61,738 bases of DNA, from NCBI GenBank assembly GCA_021371915.1, contig JAJFVG010000061.1, positions 1 to 61,738 of the forward strand. The letters are read 5' to 3'. Every line of letters begins with the position of its first letter. Positions within the stretch are counted from its first letter, which is position 1. This DNA is from Nitrospiraceae bacterium. Lineage in GTDB: Bacteria > Nitrospirota > Thermodesulfovibrionia > Thermodesulfovibrionales > Dissulfurispiraceae. The notes under the pieces were generated by a model that saw nothing but the letters and a program-made list of their open reading frames with translations, was not told where the DNA came from and searched no databases. Shown piece after piece: positions 28,180 through 36,207 of this stretch. Position numbers and translations under genes: made by a program.

Positions 28180-29565
28180 TTATTTCCCCTTTTTCTCTGT
28201 TTTTGGTGCTCTCTTTTTTACCCATCCGCTTATGTTCTTCTGCGGAGTCCTGCTTACGGCAAGCGCATCCGCAGGCACATCATGGGTTATTGTGGAGCCT
28301 GCACCCACATAAGCTCTCCTGCCGACCTTTACAGGTGCGACAAGCTGTGTGTCGCTTCCTATGAAAACATTGTCCTGTATCTCTGTCCTGAACTTGTTTT
28401 TACCGTCGTAGTTGCACGTTATGGTGCCTGCTCCTATATTCACGTCTTTGCCGATAACAGCATCTCCAATGTAGGTCAGGTGGGATGCTTTTGAGCCTTT
28501 GCCCACGACTGATTTTTTTATCTCTACAAAGTTGCCGATTTTTGCGGATTCACCTATCACGGAGCCGGGTCTAAGATGCGCGAACGGGCCGACTGCTGCG
28601 CCCTGTTTAATCTCTGAGGACTCGATCAGTGTGGAGTCTTTTATGATAACTCCGTCAGCAAGTCTGCTGTCTGCTATTCTTGAGTTGGGGTATATGGTGC
28701 ATCCTTTGCCTATTATGGTTTTGCCTTCGATATGCACATTGGGATATATGATTGTGTCCTGCCCGATTTTTGCCTCACTGCTTATGAATACGGAAGATGC
28801 ATCAATAAATGTTACGCCTTGCTGCATGAGGTCTGCTGTTATTCTGTACCTCATGAACAGTGTAGCCCTCTGCAATTCTGCACGGGTGTTTATGCCAGTA
28901 AGCTCTGTCTCGCTGCCGAGCATGTGCGCTCCTGCCTTTAAACCTTTTTTTAGCGCTATTGCTACAATGTCTGTGAGGTAGTATTCCCCTTTTGCCTTGT
29001 TCAACGATATGTTGCGCAGGAGTTTGAGCACGGATGATTTCATCAGGTATATGCCGCTGTTTACTTCATTGATCTGCTTTTCTTCAGGAGATGCGTCCTT
29101 GTCTTCGACAATCCTGGCGATCTTTCCTGACTCACGGATTATCCTGCCATAAGCGTGCGGAGGCTCTGCATTGAATGTCATAACAGAGAGGTCTTTCTTG
29201 TTCTGCTTGTGCTGCTTGAGGAATTTTTTAAGAAGCTCTGGAGTGACCAGCGGCGTGTCGCCGCTTAGTATGAGAACATCTCCGTTGAAGCCTCTCAGTG
29301 CCGGGAGTGCTGCCCTTAATGCGCCGGCTGTGCCGTCCTGCTTTTCCTGCAGAGCATAGGTTATCTGATTCGTTCCTAGAATATCCTTTGCAGCCTGTGT
29401 ATGTTTGCCGAGTACGACAATGCATTTGCTGCTGCCAAAGGCATGCGCAGCATCAACAACGTGTGCGATAAGCGGCTTGCCCATAAGTTTATGCAAAACC
29501 TTTGGAACGGATGACTTCATCCTGGTTCCTGCTCCTGCTGCCAATATTATGGTAGTTGGTTTCAT
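28180..29565 (-). CDS. glmU: Bifunctional GlcNAc-1-P uridyltransferase / GlcN-1-P acetyltransferase
   Basis: Makes UDP-GlcNAc for peptidoglycan and lipid A. The 461-residue protein has the N-terminal pyrophosphorylase motif LAAGAGTRMKSSVPKVLH and a long left-handed beta-helix of hexapeptide repeats from about residue 255. The acetyltransferase active-site region is VGPFAHLRPGSVIGESAKIGNFVEIK, and the end has HLTYIGDAVIG and GAGTITCNYDGKNK. It ends in a Lys-rich tail. It lies between the DUF502 gene (12-base gap) and glmS. Confidence 0.97.
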   Translation of the reverse strand: MKPTTIILAAGAGTRMKSSVPKVLHKLMGKPLIAHVVDAAHAFGSSKCIVVLGKHTQAAKDILGTNQITYALQEKQDGTAGALRAALPALRGFNGDVLILSGDTPLVTPELLKKFLKQHKQNKKDLSVMTFNAEPPHAYGRIIRESGKIARIVEDKDASPEEKQINEVNSGIYLMKSSVLKLLRNISLNKAKGEYYLTDIVAIALKKGLKAGAHMLGSETELTGINTRAELQRATLFMRYRITADLMQQGVTFIDASSVFISSEAKIGQDTIIYPNVHIEGKTIIGKGCTIYPNSRIADSRLADGVIIKDSTLIESSEIKQGAAVGPFAHLRPGSVIGESAKIGNFVEIKKSVVGKGSKASHLTYIGDAVIGKDVNIGAGTITCNYDGKNKFRTEIQDNVFIGSDTQLVAPVKVGRRAYVGAGSTITHDVPADALAVSRTPQKNISGWVKKRAPKTEKKGK

Positions 29566-29577
29566 AATGAATAAATA

Positions 29578-30219
29578 TTATTCGGATATTGTTGTGCTGC
29601 CTTTAATCTGTCCCGGCGTTGTTATGCCGCCCGAAAGGATTATCTTGATGCCGTCCTCTATGTTGATATCCGTATATGTGATGCTCTCTTCAGGCAGCAG
29701 GATGATCTCTCCAAGGTACAGGTTGTTTGTCGGTATGTATACAGTTTTAAGGCACTCTGATGAACTGCTTTTAATTACCTGGCACTCCTTGGTCAGAAAG
29801 CCGAAGGCATAGGCTCCCTTGCGCGGATATTCCACTATTACGAATTGCTTGAAAGATGTTTTGTTGTCAGGGGAAAAAGCATCTATAAGCTGTTTGACCG
29901 CATTGTACAGGCTCTTGAATACCGGAATCCTCTGGAATGCGTGCTCCACAATGTTCAGCATTTTCTTGCCGAACACATTCGTGGAAATGATGCCTATAAG
30001 AAATATGCATATTACAGCCGCTATAAAGCCGAGGCCCGCTATGTGCCTGCCTATTATGGAGTCCAGGAACGGGCCGAGTATTCCGTCCACAAACTTGAAT
30101 AGACCGACGATCACAAATGCGGTTATAACGCCGGGGATGGTTATGAATAGTCCGGCGAGAAACTTGCGTTTAAAGGTGATCTTGAAAAAATTTACAAAGT
30201 CATCCTGATGTATGTGCAT
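29578..30219 (-). CDS. DUF502 family membrane protein
   Basis: A 213-residue protein with two strong membrane helices (about residues 22-45 and 62-82) followed by a soluble beta-rich C-terminal domain. The stretches GLFITIPGVITAFVI, RIPVFKSLYNAVKQ and YPRKGAYAFGFLT identify the DUF502 family, widespread and of unknown role. It lies upstream of glmU-glmS on the same strand, which hints at an envelope-related job, but that is inference only. Confidence 0.88.
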   Translation of the reverse strand: MHIHQDDFVNFFKITFKRKFLAGLFITIPGVITAFVIVGLFKFVDGILGPFLDSIIGRHIAGLGFIAAVICIFLIGIISTNVFGKKMLNIVEHAFQRIPVFKSLYNAVKQLIDAFSPDNKTSFKQFVIVEYPRKGAYAFGFLTKECQVIKSSSSECLKTVYIPTNNLYLGEIILLPEESITYTDINIEDGIKIILSGGITTPGQIKGSTTISE

Positions 30220-30248
30220 GGACTTGTGGCCTTAGCAGGACAATATCA

Positions 30249-30992
30249 TCAAACCGCTGCCTCTTCGGGCAGATCGAAGTTTGAGTATACGTTCTGTACA
30301 TCATCATTGTCCTCAAGCGCTTCCATCAGGCGCACCATCTGATCAGCGGCAGCGCCTTCGAGGGCAACATAGTTTTTAGGGAGCATGGTGACTTCTGCCA
30401 TGCTGAAGGGTATGCCGGACTTTGTAAGCGCTTCTTTAGTAGCATCAAGCGACTCTGGCGCGGTTGTGATCTCATAGCTGTCTTCATCAGGATCATTAAT
30501 CATGTCTTCAGCGCCTGCATCGAGCACAAGAGACATTAAAGTTTCTTCATCTGCCTTGTTTTTTTCCACAAGTATGTAGCCCTTCTTTTCGAACATCCAT
30601 GCCACGCAGCCGGCTTCTCCCATGCTGCCGTTATTCTTTGAGAGGATGTGCCTCACTTCAGAAACAGTGCGGTTTTTATTGTCAGTGAGCGCCTGTATAA
30701 GAAGCGCTGCACCGCCGGGTCCGTAGCCCTCATATGTTATCTCTTCATAAGCAGCGCCGGGCAGTTCGCCTGTTCCCTTCATTATCGCGCGCTTAACATT
30801 ATCAGAAGGCATGTTTGCTTCCTTGGCTTTTTCAAGAGCAGTGCGAAGCCTCGGATTGCCGCCTGGATCTCCGCCGCCGCACCTTGCAGCAACAGCGATC
30901 TCCTTGACTATTTTTGTGAAGGCCTTGCCTCTTTTTGCGTCTGTGTGGGCTTTTTTATGTTTGATCTGCGACCATTTGGAATGTCCTGACAT
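30249..30992 (-). CDS. yebC: YebC/PmpR family protein
   Basis: A 247-residue YebC family member with the classic N-terminus [21 protein letters not shown], then [15 protein letters not shown] and [13 protein letters not shown]. The family was first described as DNA-binding regulators; more recently members (YebC2/YeeI) have been linked to relief of ribosome stalling at polyproline. Which function applies is unknown here. The gene is followed by DUF502 30 bases later. Confidence 0.96.
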   Translation of the reverse strand: MSGHSKWSQIKHKKAHTDAKRGKAFTKIVKEIAVAARCGGGDPGGNPRLRTALEKAKEANMPSDNVKRAIMKGTGELPGAAYEEITYEGYGPGGAALLIQALTDNKNRTVSEVRHILSKNNGSMGEAGCVAWMFEKKGYILVEKNKADEETLMSLVLDAGAEDMINDPDEDSYEITTAPESLDATKEALTKSGIPFSMAEVTMLPKNYVALEGAAADQMVRLMEALEDNDDVQNVYSNFDLPEEAAV

Positions 30993-31081
30993 CTGTCCTC
31001 CGGAAAGATTTAAAGGGATATTTTAATTGCAGTATTGCGCGGGTGTCAAGAAACCTGGCTGAAATTACAGCCGGATGCAAC

Positions 31082-31867
31082 TCAGAGGGATGAGTCCTTG
31101 AGCGCGTCCTTGCATCCGCAGGTCCGCTGGCCGGGTATCTGTCCAATGACTGTTTTGATGAGTTTTCTGACCTTGTCTGTTGAAGAACGCATGGTCTCTA
31201 TCACTTCAGATGTGGTGAGCCGCTCCTTTGTGATGCCCGCGGCAAAATTAGTCACGATGCATATGCCGCAGTAGCATATCTCCAGCTCTCTTGCAAGCAC
31301 AGCCTCGGGCATTGCTGTCATGCCGACAACATCCGCCCCGATCCTTCTGAAAAATTCTATCTCCATGGCTGTTTCGAGGCGGGGTCCATTTACGCAAATG
31401 TATGTGCCGCTGTCATATATATTTATATCGGATTTTTCAGCAGCGGATATAAGGTGCGCTCTCATCTCGCTGCAGTACGGATCAGTGAAGTCAACATGCA
31501 CGACTTTGCCGCTGTCATAAAATGTGGATTCCCTTGCGCCGTATGTGGTGTCTATTATCTGGTCTGGGATCAATATGGAGCTGGGTTTGATGTCAGGATC
31601 AATGCTGCCCACAGCAGTAACAGCTATGATTCTGTCTATGCCGAGTGATTTTAAACCCCATATGTTTGCCCTGTAGTTGACCTTGTGCGGAGGAATGCTG
31701 TGAGCCGTACCGTGTCTGGGCAGAAATACCAGAGAGGTGTTGTCTATGATTCCCTTTTTGTATGGGGCGGATGGGGTTCCATAGGGTGTGGCAACTGATG
31801 CTTCACTCTCAACCTTCAGGCCCTCGATCTCATATAGTCCGCTTCCGCTTATTAGTGCAATTGACAT
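31082..31867 (-). CDS. mtnP: 5'-methylthioadenosine/methylthioinosine phosphorylase
   Basis: A 261-residue purine nucleoside phosphorylase-family enzyme. Visible motifs are ALISGSGLYE (phosphate loop), FLPRHGTAHSIPPHKVNYRAN, VTAVGSI and GMTAMPEAVLARE. VDFTDPYCSEMR resembles methylthioinosine phosphorylases, so 6-oxopurine preference is possible; plain MTA phosphorylase is the alternative. It clears methylthioadenosine made by polyamine or radical-SAM chemistry. It has its own extended -10 five bases from the ATG. Confidence 0.85.
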   Translation of the reverse strand: MSIALISGSGLYEIEGLKVESEASVATPYGTPSAPYKKGIIDNTSLVFLPRHGTAHSIPPHKVNYRANIWGLKSLGIDRIIAVTAVGSIDPDIKPSSILIPDQIIDTTYGARESTFYDSGKVVHVDFTDPYCSEMRAHLISAAEKSDINIYDSGTYICVNGPRLETAMEIEFFRRIGADVVGMTAMPEAVLARELEICYCGICIVTNFAAGITKERLTTSEVIETMRSSTDKVRKLIKTVIGQIPGQRTCGCKDALKDSSL

Positions 31868-31872
31868 GCGTT

Positions 31873-31881
31873 ATTTTAGCA
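31873..31881 (-). promoter_or_regulatory. Extended -10 element before mtnP, leaderless
   Basis: On the minus strand TG-C-TAAAAT ends five bases before ATG 31867, so transcription should begin at the start codon or one or two bases inside it. Same string as in the tRNA-Arg promoter. Confidence 0.45.
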
Positions 31882-31910
31882 TGAAACAAAAATATGGAAG
31901 GCAGATGATT

Positions 31911-32085
31911 AATAAAGGCAGGTGATTTGATTTCTGAAGCTTCTAAACTACCTTGTAGCAAGCGTTGAAGATAAATAAACTTAAAAGTAATACTCAAATA
32001 TAAAGCCTCAGTCTCCCGCTTCGACTCCCGACTGAGTAACAGTTATCCGTGATAAGCTTCCGAAATCAAACCACCTGCCTTCATT
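31911..32085. repeat. Inverted-repeat element between mtnP and tldD
   Basis: The arm at 31915-31942 (AAGGCAGGTGATTTGATTTC then TGAAGCTT) is matched in inverted orientation at 32054-32081, 26 of 28 positions complementary. Pairing extends outward three more bases after one mismatch. About 111 bases separate the arms and contain a CTCAGTC/GACTGAG inverted pair. A direct partial copy AAGGCAGATGATT lies at 31898-31910. No ORF and no clear target-site duplication. It occupies most of the divergent intergenic region (31868-32131); it could be a miniature mobile element or a structured or operator element. Confidence 0.75.
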
Positions 32086-32131
32086 TGTGTTATAACTACA
32101 TAATATGCGGTTGATTCTACAGGAGGGTGTT

Positions 32132-33523
32132 TTGATACACGAAGATGTGCTGGCCAGGCTGCTCAAAAAAGCGCTTTCAAATGGCGGTGATTTTGCCGAC
32201 GTGTTTGTTGAAAGGCGCAGCTCCACTGCTGTGCAGCTTGAGGACAGCATTATAGAGAAGGTTACATCAGGCACGGTTGCCGGAGCCGGCATAAGGGTTA
32301 TCCACTCAGGCAGGACAGCCTATGCATACACAAATGATTTTTCAGAAGCCGTGCTCATGGATATCGCCGGCACTGTTAGCAGGGCAGCTGCTGAAGGCAG
32401 CAGGGAGCCGATGGCATTGATAAAGTCCAGGCCATCCAAACAGGCGGATATCAAGGTTGATCCTGCATCAGTTCCTGCATCATTCAAGATTAAACTTGTA
32501 AAAGCTGCTGACACTGCTGCGCGAAAGATAGACAGCAGAATACGGCAGGTCTCTGTTTCGTGCCGCGATATGAGACAAAATGTTCTCATCGCATCTTCTG
32601 ACGGCACATTTTGTGAAGATGCCCGCGTGTATGTGCTTGGTCTTGTTCATGCTGTTGCTTCTGACGCAGAGGTGATACAGACCGGATATGAAACCGCCGG
32701 AGGTCTTACAGGGTTTGAGCTTTTTGAGGAGCATAGCATCGAGAATATGGCTGAAGCAGCAGCTAAAAGAGCTGTCATGATGCTGAGTGCTGAGAGGGCT
32801 CCAGGAGGCAGGATGCCTGTTGTTATATCTTCTGACGCAGGCGGCACAATGATACACGAAGCCATAGGCCACGGGCTTGAGGCTGATCTTGCCAGGGCAG
32901 GGCTGTCAGTATATTCAGGCAAACTCGGACAGCAGGTGGCATCGGGACTGATTACTGTTATCGATGATGCGACCATAGCAAAGGCGCGCGGTTCATTCTG
33001 TTATGACGATGAAGGTATTGAAGCCCAGAAAAAGGTGCTTGTTGAAAAAGGAGTGCTCAAGGGATATATGCATGACAGGCTCACTTCTTCTCTTGATGCG
33101 ACCAGGCCTACGGGCAATGGCAGGCGCGAATCATTCCATCACCGGCCGATACCGCGCATGACTAACACATACATAGCGCCTGGGGATTCCTTGCCGCAGG
33201 ATGTTGTCAAGTCTGTGCAGCATGGACTGTTTGTGAAAAAAATGGGAGGCGGCCAGGTAAATACAGTCAATGGAGATTTTGTGTTCGAGGTGCAGGAGGG
33301 CTATCTTATTCAGAATGGTTCGATCAGCGCGCCTGTACGTGGAGCAACACTTGTAGGAAATGGCCCTGACGTGCTGATGTCTATTGATATGGTTGCGTCT
33401 GATCTCGGTTTTTCAATTGGCACATGCGGAAAGGACGGTCAGGGGGTGCCTGTTTCAGATGCAATGCCCACCCTTCGCATTCCAGAGCTTGTTGTTGGCG
33501 GTGAGATAAAAAACCGCAGATAA
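32132..33523 (+). CDS. tldD: TldD family metalloprotease
   Basis: A 463-residue zinc peptidase-family protein; TldD with TldE processes small peptides and degrades unfolded peptides in E. coli. The active site is MIHEAIGHGLEAD (HExxxH) in the middle of the protein, with GSFCYDDEGI and the C-terminal IGTCGKDGQGVPVSDAMPTLRI. The start is TTG 32132, five bases after AGGAGG; the in-frame ATG 32105 precedes the Shine-Dalgarno and is rejected. No tldE partner is adjacent. Confidence 0.93.
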   Translation: MIHEDVLARLLKKALSNGGDFADVFVERRSSTAVQLEDSIIEKVTSGTVAGAGIRVIHSGRTAYAYTNDFSEAVLMDIAGTVSRAAAEGSREPMALIKSRPSKQADIKVDPASVPASFKIKLVKAADTAARKIDSRIRQVSVSCRDMRQNVLIASSDGTFCEDARVYVLGLVHAVASDAEVIQTGYETAGGLTGFELFEEHSIENMAEAAAKRAVMMLSAERAPGGRMPVVISSDAGGTMIHEAIGHGLEADLARAGLSVYSGKLGQQVASGLITVIDDATIAKARGSFCYDDEGIEAQKKVLVEKGVLKGYMHDRLTSSLDATRPTGNGRRESFHHRPIPRMTNTYIAPGDSLPQDVVKSVQHGLFVKKMGGGQVNTVNGDFVFEVQEGYLIQNGSISAPVRGATLVGNGPDVLMSIDMVASDLGFSIGTCGKDGQGVPVSDAMPTLRIPELVVGGEIKNRR

Positions 33524-33615
33524 TGCACTGTTTATGTGTGGCAGGACGGCCTCATGGTCGCAATTTGTACACATGGCGCTATAGCTCAACAGATTGAAAT
33601 TCAAGGATAAATAAT

Positions 33616-34545
33616 ATGGCACGCTATTTGCTTATAAGCTGCCATATTATGAGACTCCAAAGAACAATAAAGAGAGAAGTTTCCTTCAGCGGCATAGGTC
33701 TGCATACCGGCAGATACGCAACAGTAAGGCTGAAACCTGCTGCGCGGGATACGGGAGTGGTCTTCTACAGGACCGACAAGGGCGCGCTCATAAGGGCCAA
33801 TGTCGCATCTGTCGTTGATACTGCTTTTGCAACAACCATAGGATTTGACAGCATAAAGGTGAGGACAATCGAACACCTTATGTCAGCGCTCGCCGGCCTC
33901 GGCATAGATAACATATTGATAGAGATCAACGGGCCTGAGGTGCCTATATTGGACGGAAGCGCTACAGAACTTGTGGGCATAATACTTGAGGCTGGCATTG
34001 CCAAACAGGCAAAGAGCAAGACCTTTATCCAGATACTCAAGCCTGTTGTTTATGAAGATGCTCATTCAAGGGTGGTGGCTCTGCCCTATGAAGGCAGGAA
34101 GATATCATATTACATAAGCTTCAACCACGCCTATTTGAGGCATCAGGAGCTTACAGTTGATATTGACGAGGCTGCATTTGCCAGAGAAATTGCGCCTGCA
34201 CGCACATTCGGTTTTCTCAATGATGTTGAAGCGCTCAAGGCCAATGGATTTGCAAAGGGCGGCTCGCTTGATAATGCTGTGATAGTCGGTGACGAAGGCA
34301 TACTCAACAAGAGCGGCCTCAGGTTCAATGATGAGTTCGTTCGACACAAGATACTCGATTCGATTGGTGATCTTTCACTGATCGGACATCCGATACAGGG
34401 TCATCTGATGCTGGAGAAGTCAGGACATACGGCTAACACAAGATTTCTGAAAAAACTGCTCGCATCTCCTGATTCATACAGACTAGTGTCTGAACCCGAG
34501 TCCCGCCATTACATCCATCCGGTAGCTGCTGTAGCAGCAAGATAA
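33616..34545 (+). CDS. lpxC: UDP-3-O-acyl-N-acetylglucosamine deacetylase
   Basis: Zinc enzyme for the committed step of lipid A synthesis. It carries SFSGIGLHTGR, first zinc His in TIEHLMSALAGLGIDN, PILDGSA, FGFLNDVEALKANG, the HKILDSIGDL zinc motif and IQGHLMLEKSGHTANT. From ATG 33616 the product is 309 residues; AAGGA is eight bases upstream. Family N-termini instead favour ATG 33649 (MRLQRTIKREVSF), which has no Shine-Dalgarno and would give 298 residues. Its presence argues for an LPS-containing outer membrane. Confidence 0.96.
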   Translation: MARYLLISCHIMRLQRTIKREVSFSGIGLHTGRYATVRLKPAARDTGVVFYRTDKGALIRANVASVVDTAFATTIGFDSIKVRTIEHLMSALAGLGIDNILIEINGPEVPILDGSATELVGIILEAGIAKQAKSKTFIQILKPVVYEDAHSRVVALPYEGRKISYYISFNHAYLRHQELTVDIDEAAFAREIAPARTFGFLNDVEALKANGFAKGGSLDNAVIVGDEGILNKSGLRFNDEFVRHKILDSIGDLSLIGHPIQGHLMLEKSGHTANTRFLKKLLASPDSYRLVSEPESRHYIHPVAAVAAR

Positions 34546-34546
34546 T

Positions 34547-34612
34547 AAAAAAATAGGGAATACCCTTAACTCTTTCAAAGTATCCAGCTTGAACAGCCGG
34601 ACGGGTATCCCC
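34547..34612 (-). terminator. Terminator downstream of the Lys/Ala microprotein
   Basis: On the minus strand GGGGATACCC (34603-34612) pairs with GGGTATTCCC (34556-34565), with an inner CCGGCT/AGCTGG stem, followed by a T7 run (34547-34553 on the plus strand as A7). It abuts the lpxC stop. Confidence 0.7.
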
Positions 34613-34639
34613 TCATTAACACCTCTACGACGTATTACC

Positions 34640-34717
34640 TTATTTCTTCTTTGCTGTCTTCTTAGCAGCAGCCTTCTTCGGAGCAGCCTTCTTAGCAGGA
34701 GCCTTTTTTGTCGCCAT
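34640..34717 (-). CDS. 25-residue Lys/Ala-rich microprotein, histone H1-tail-like
   Basis: A very short ORF with a strong start: AGGAGGTG six bases before ATG 34717, and stop TAA at 34640. After MATKK the peptide is only Ala, Lys, Pro and one more Thr, built of repeating AKK/PKK units, and ends KKK; 11 of 25 residues are Lys. This resembles the C-terminal tails of bacterial histone H1-like proteins (Hc1, AlgP) and could bind DNA or RNA. It lies 56 bases downstream of the winged-helix gene on the same strand and is followed by a terminator. Function is inference. Confidence 0.7.
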   Translation of the reverse strand: MATKKAPAKKAAPKKAAAKKTAKKK

Positions 34718-34773
34718 TTTCTTCACCTCCTTTTTTCCCCTTAGTAATCGTTTGATCCGGGGAAATCTTTAGC

Positions 34774-35319
34774 CTAAACGCGTCCCAAAAGCGGAATCCG
34801 CTTGCTCGAGAGTATGCGCTTGAGGCTGGTATCTTTTCTTTTTTTGTTTTTGTAGTCGTTCTCATCAATAACAAGGCAGTTCATTTTCTTTCCGAACTTC
34901 TTCTCTATATTCTGAAGTCCCATGAGCAGAGCCGGAGTTGACGGGCCTATCAGTACAAGATCTACTGTTGGAGTTTTTTCATCCTCTGCATATGGACCGT
35001 AGATAAAGGCGGTCTTGATGTTGTTTACGCGGAGAAGGCTCTTGAGGGCTCCGGGCAGGCCGAGGGATTTTGCGATAAGGTCCTTGAGCTCAGAAAAAAG
35101 CGGCGAGGCCTTGCTTGCCTGAAAGTATCTCAAATTTGCCACCCTCTCACTCACAACCAGTCCCATCTCTTCGAGCTTGTCGAGCTCGCGCTTGACTCCT
35201 GATGGGTTTTTGCGGAGGAGCTTGGCAATTTCACGGACATAGAATTTTTCTTCAGGACTATTAAGCAGAAGGGCCAGCACATCAGCCCTGATGGATGAAG
35301 AGAAGAGGCCTTTAAGCAC
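34774..35319 (-). CDS. Winged-helix regulator with degenerate nucleotidyltransferase-like domain
   Basis: A 181-residue protein. Residues ~1-70 form an ArsR-like winged helix (FYVREIAKLLRKNPSGVKRELDKLEEMGLV). Residues ~95-160 look like a MNT-type nucleotidyltransferase fold (TAFIYGPYAEDEK ... TVDLVLIG). The usual GS and DxD catalytic residues are replaced (GP; TVD), so catalysis is doubtful. GTG 35319 follows AAGGAG with seven bases spacing. Fused HTH-NTase proteins of this kind are predicted transcriptional regulators; the microprotein gene downstream may be cotranscribed. Confidence 0.75.
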   Translation of the reverse strand: MLKGLFSSSIRADVLALLLNSPEEKFYVREIAKLLRKNPSGVKRELDKLEEMGLVVSERVANLRYFQASKASPLFSELKDLIAKSLGLPGALKSLLRVNNIKTAFIYGPYAEDEKTPTVDLVLIGPSTPALLMGLQNIEKKFGKKMNCLVIDENDYKNKKRKDTSLKRILSSKRIPLLGRV

Positions 35320-35468
35320 CCGTTAACTCCTTCATGTTTAAATCGTATTTGATTGAATACCATTTGTCAACAAAAAAATCATAAAAGTCAACAAAGGTTC
35401 TATTTTTGTAAACGCTCACTTTGCACTGAATCGATAACCGCTTTGTGCGTGCCGCATCAGAAGCAAGA

Positions 35469-35477
35469 TGATATAAT
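35469..35477 (+). promoter_or_regulatory. Extended -10 element before the tsaC-type gene
   Basis: TG-A-TATAAT ends six bases before ATG 35484, so the mRNA is predicted leaderless. No Shine-Dalgarno sequence. Confidence 0.5.
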
Positions 35478-35483
35478 GGATTT

Positions 35484-36083
35484 ATGATACTGAAGGTCAC
35501 TGTTGACAACTATGCTGATGCCGTATCCAGGGCCGCTGCTGTTATCAAGGGCGGCGGAGTGGTGGCATGCCCGACAGAGACGTTTTATTGCCTTGCTGTC
35601 AGGTATGATGATCCTGCTGCTCTCAACAGACTCTACACCATTAAAAACAGGCCGTCTGAAAAGTCCTTTCCGATTATAATCGGCAGCATGGAACAGTTGT
35701 ATCTTTTAACGCAACATATTCCGCCGGAGGCGCGGAGCCTTGCCAGTAAATACTGGCCAGGCCCTCTCACAATACTGTTCGACGCAGCCCAGGGCCTGAA
35801 TGATTCGCTTGTATACAAGGGCAAGGTGGCTGCGCGTATGGCAGGCAAGTCCTTTGCGTTTGATCTTAGCGCAGTTTCGGGCCTGCCGATAACCGCCACA
35901 AGCGCCAACATGTCGGACATGCCTCCTTCGGTTACTGCTGCTGATGTGCTCAGTTATTTTGGAGAAGCGCTGGATATGATTATTGATGCAGGCGCAGCTC
36001 CTGGCGGCCTGCCGTCGACAATAGTGGATGTATCAGGCAGCAGCATAATGGTGCTGCGGCATGGCGCAGTTGTATTAAAGTAA
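35484..36083 (+). CDS. tsaC: Threonylcarbamoyl-AMP synthase (Sua5/YrdC family)
   Basis: A 199-residue YrdC-domain protein that makes threonylcarbamoyl-AMP for the t6A37 tRNA modification. Signature segments are GGVVACPTETFYCLAV, IKNRPSEKSFPI, YWPGPLTILFDA and ITATSANMSDMPPS. There is no C-terminal Sua5 domain. TsaB is also in the window (44463-45155). The YciO subgroup is an alternative. Confidence 0.9.
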   Translation: MILKVTVDNYADAVSRAAAVIKGGGVVACPTETFYCLAVRYDDPAALNRLYTIKNRPSEKSFPIIIGSMEQLYLLTQHIPPEARSLASKYWPGPLTILFDAAQGLNDSLVYKGKVAARMAGKSFAFDLSAVSGLPITATSANMSDMPPSVTAADVLSYFGEALDMIIDAGAAPGGLPSTIVDVSGSSIMVLRHGAVVLK

Positions 36084-36120
36084 AATCAAAAAACAGAATA
36101 AACCCGCCTGCTTTTTGTTA

Positions 36121-36167
36121 ATTCATATTTGAATATGCTCTGCGCCAATTGATATAGTAATATTACT
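36121..36167 (+). promoter_or_regulatory. Putative fdhA promoter with overlapping palindromic operator
   Basis: TTGAAT (36129-36134), 18 bases, TATAGT (36153-36158). A perfect 12-bp palindrome AGTAATATTACT (36156-36167) overlaps the -10 box and start point, and a second inverted pair ATTCA/TGAAT spans 36121-36134 over the -35. The layout suggests repression at the start site. Inference only. Confidence 0.45.
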
Positions 36168-36207
36168 GTTCAAACAGGGCAGGCAGGGCAGGTTGCGGAG
36201 GTTGTCT

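Noticed and set aside
33571-33604. tRNA-like fragment (GGCGCTATAGCTCA...)
   Set aside because: Resembles a tRNA 5' half but has no anticodon arm, T arm or matching acceptor.
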